64,000 nt of DNA from Streptococcus ratti FA-1 = DSM 20564 (GTDB taxonomy: Bacteria; Bacillota; Bacilli; Lactobacillales; Streptococcaceae): the NCBI RefSeq assembly GCF_000286075.1, contig NZ_AJTZ01000005.1:1054001-1118000 (forward strand), written 5' to 3'. Below the pieces are notes generated by a model. It ran no database searches, was not told the origin of the DNA, and saw nothing but the letters and a program-made list of their open reading frames with translations. Position 1 is the stretch's first letter, and every line of letters starts with the position of its first letter. The position numbers were made by a program, and so were the translations under genes. Shown in pieces: positions 63,505 through 64,000 of the stretch.

Positions 63505-64000
63505 ATGGAACTTTTAAAGACACCTGTTTTTGGGATTTGCTTTTCCTTAATCCTTTATACCATTGGACAGTATTTATTCAAAAAAAGCAAAGGATTCTTT
63601 CTCTTACAACCCCTCTTCTTTGCTATGGTAGTAGGGATTATCCTGCTTATGGTATTGGCTAAAGGACTGGGAACGAATGTTAAAATATTATATGATCAAG
63701 CTTACAAACCGGGAGGAGACTTAATTTTCTGGTTTCTAAATCCCGCAACCATCGCCTTTGCGGTGCCGCTTTATAAGAAAAATGATGCTGTCAAAAAATA
63801 TTGGAAAGAAATTATCAGCAGTCTGATTATCGGTATGGTCGTCTCCTTAGTTATCATTGTTGCTATTTCAAAGGCTATCGGTTTAAGCCAAGCCAGCACT
63901 GCTTCTATGCTTCCTCAAGCAGCCACAACAGCCATTGCCCTCCCTATCGCCCACGCTATTGGCGGCAACACTGCTATCACTGCTATGGCCTGTATCCTAA
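63505..64000 (+). CDS. lrgB: LrgB family membrane protein, cut by window end
   Basis: ATG 63505 is one base after the lrgA stop, with AGGGGG upstream. The visible 165 residues contain several membrane helices and the LrgB landmarks LNPATIAFAVPLYKK and SMLPQAATTAIALPIA. The C-terminal part lies outside the window. Confidence 0.95.
   Translation, partial: MELLKTPVFGICFSLILYTIGQYLFKKSKGFFLLQPLFFAMVVGIILLMVLAKGLGTNVKILYDQAYKPGGDLIFWFLNPATIAFAVPLYKKNDAVKKYWKEIISSLIIGMVVSLVIIVAISKAIGLSQASTASMLPQAATTAIALPIAHAIGGNTAITAMACIL

Noticed and set aside
1..64000. tRNA, rRNA genes and CRISPR arrays
   Set aside because: No tRNA-like cloverleaf, rRNA sequence or regularly spaced direct repeat was seen on either strand.

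Overview
The window is about 64 kb of a low-GC Firmicute chromosome and almost certainly comes from a Streptococcus, most probably a mutans-group relative. Supporting signs are ComX-type (CIN-box) promoters on coiA and comEA, a folT tetrahydrofolate riboswitch very close to the one known from S. mutans, a YSIRK signal peptide, PrsA, LrgAB/LytST, a DtxR-free PerR-only metal/peroxide setting, and a gene order (alaS, prsA, pepF, coiA, nagB, queA, sodA, holA, comEC-comEA, plsC, deaD, prfC, murF, ddl, recR, pbp2b, gpmA, pyrD, perR, recN, argR, xseAB, lytST, lrgAB) that I remember from S. mutans. I cannot name the species. Most genes are on the minus strand.

Layout. 1-10.9 kb: a truncated membrane protein, a DUF554 protein, a T-box-led unit (LURP-one-like gene then alaS), prsA with an O-methyltransferase, a HAD phosphatase, and the competence pair coiA-pepF. 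11-22 kb: a TetR/hydrolase divergent pair, nagB with two NagR-type operators, a VIT-family transporter, queA, a MarR/hydrolase pair with two matching palindromes, a secreted serine hydrolase, sodA, holA and a DUF805 protein. 22.5-26.9 kb: comEA-comEC, plsC and a run of structured repeats upstream of plsC. 26.9-31.6 kb: a small membrane protein, a TrmN6-GIY-YIG fusion, a compact bacteriocin-like island flanked by copies of the end of the DEAD-box helicase gene, then the helicase itself. 31.8-46.1 kb: a secreted SH3-repeat protein, a DUF2992 (YjdF) gene, prfC, an envelope block (O-ligase-like protein, YwaF-like protein, murF, ddl, pbp2b) with recR, the folT riboswitch unit and gpmA. 46.2-49 kb: a Gdx-like SMR exporter behind a terminator-type leader, and an ArsR-P1B ATPase metal operon. 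49-60 kb: pyrD, a 49-aa membrane peptide, perR, the HU gene, ypmS-ypmR, degV, and the tightly overlapped xseA-xseB-ispA-tlyA-argR-recN operon. 60.4-64 kb: lytS-lytT and lrgA-lrgB (cut by the window end).

How the genes work together: most are housekeeping (translation quality, isoprenoid precursor synthesis, cell wall synthesis, recombination). Accessory traits are competence, export folding, a small bacteriocin-like locus, guanidinium and metal efflux, and LytST control of the LrgAB holin-like system. The strongest unexplained signals are RNA-level: a compact T-box, the SMR leader, a 5' untranslated region that can hide the DUF2992 ribosome binding site, a roughly 440-nt folT leader, three covarying repeat units upstream of plsC, and several promoters that appear to make leaderless mRNAs.
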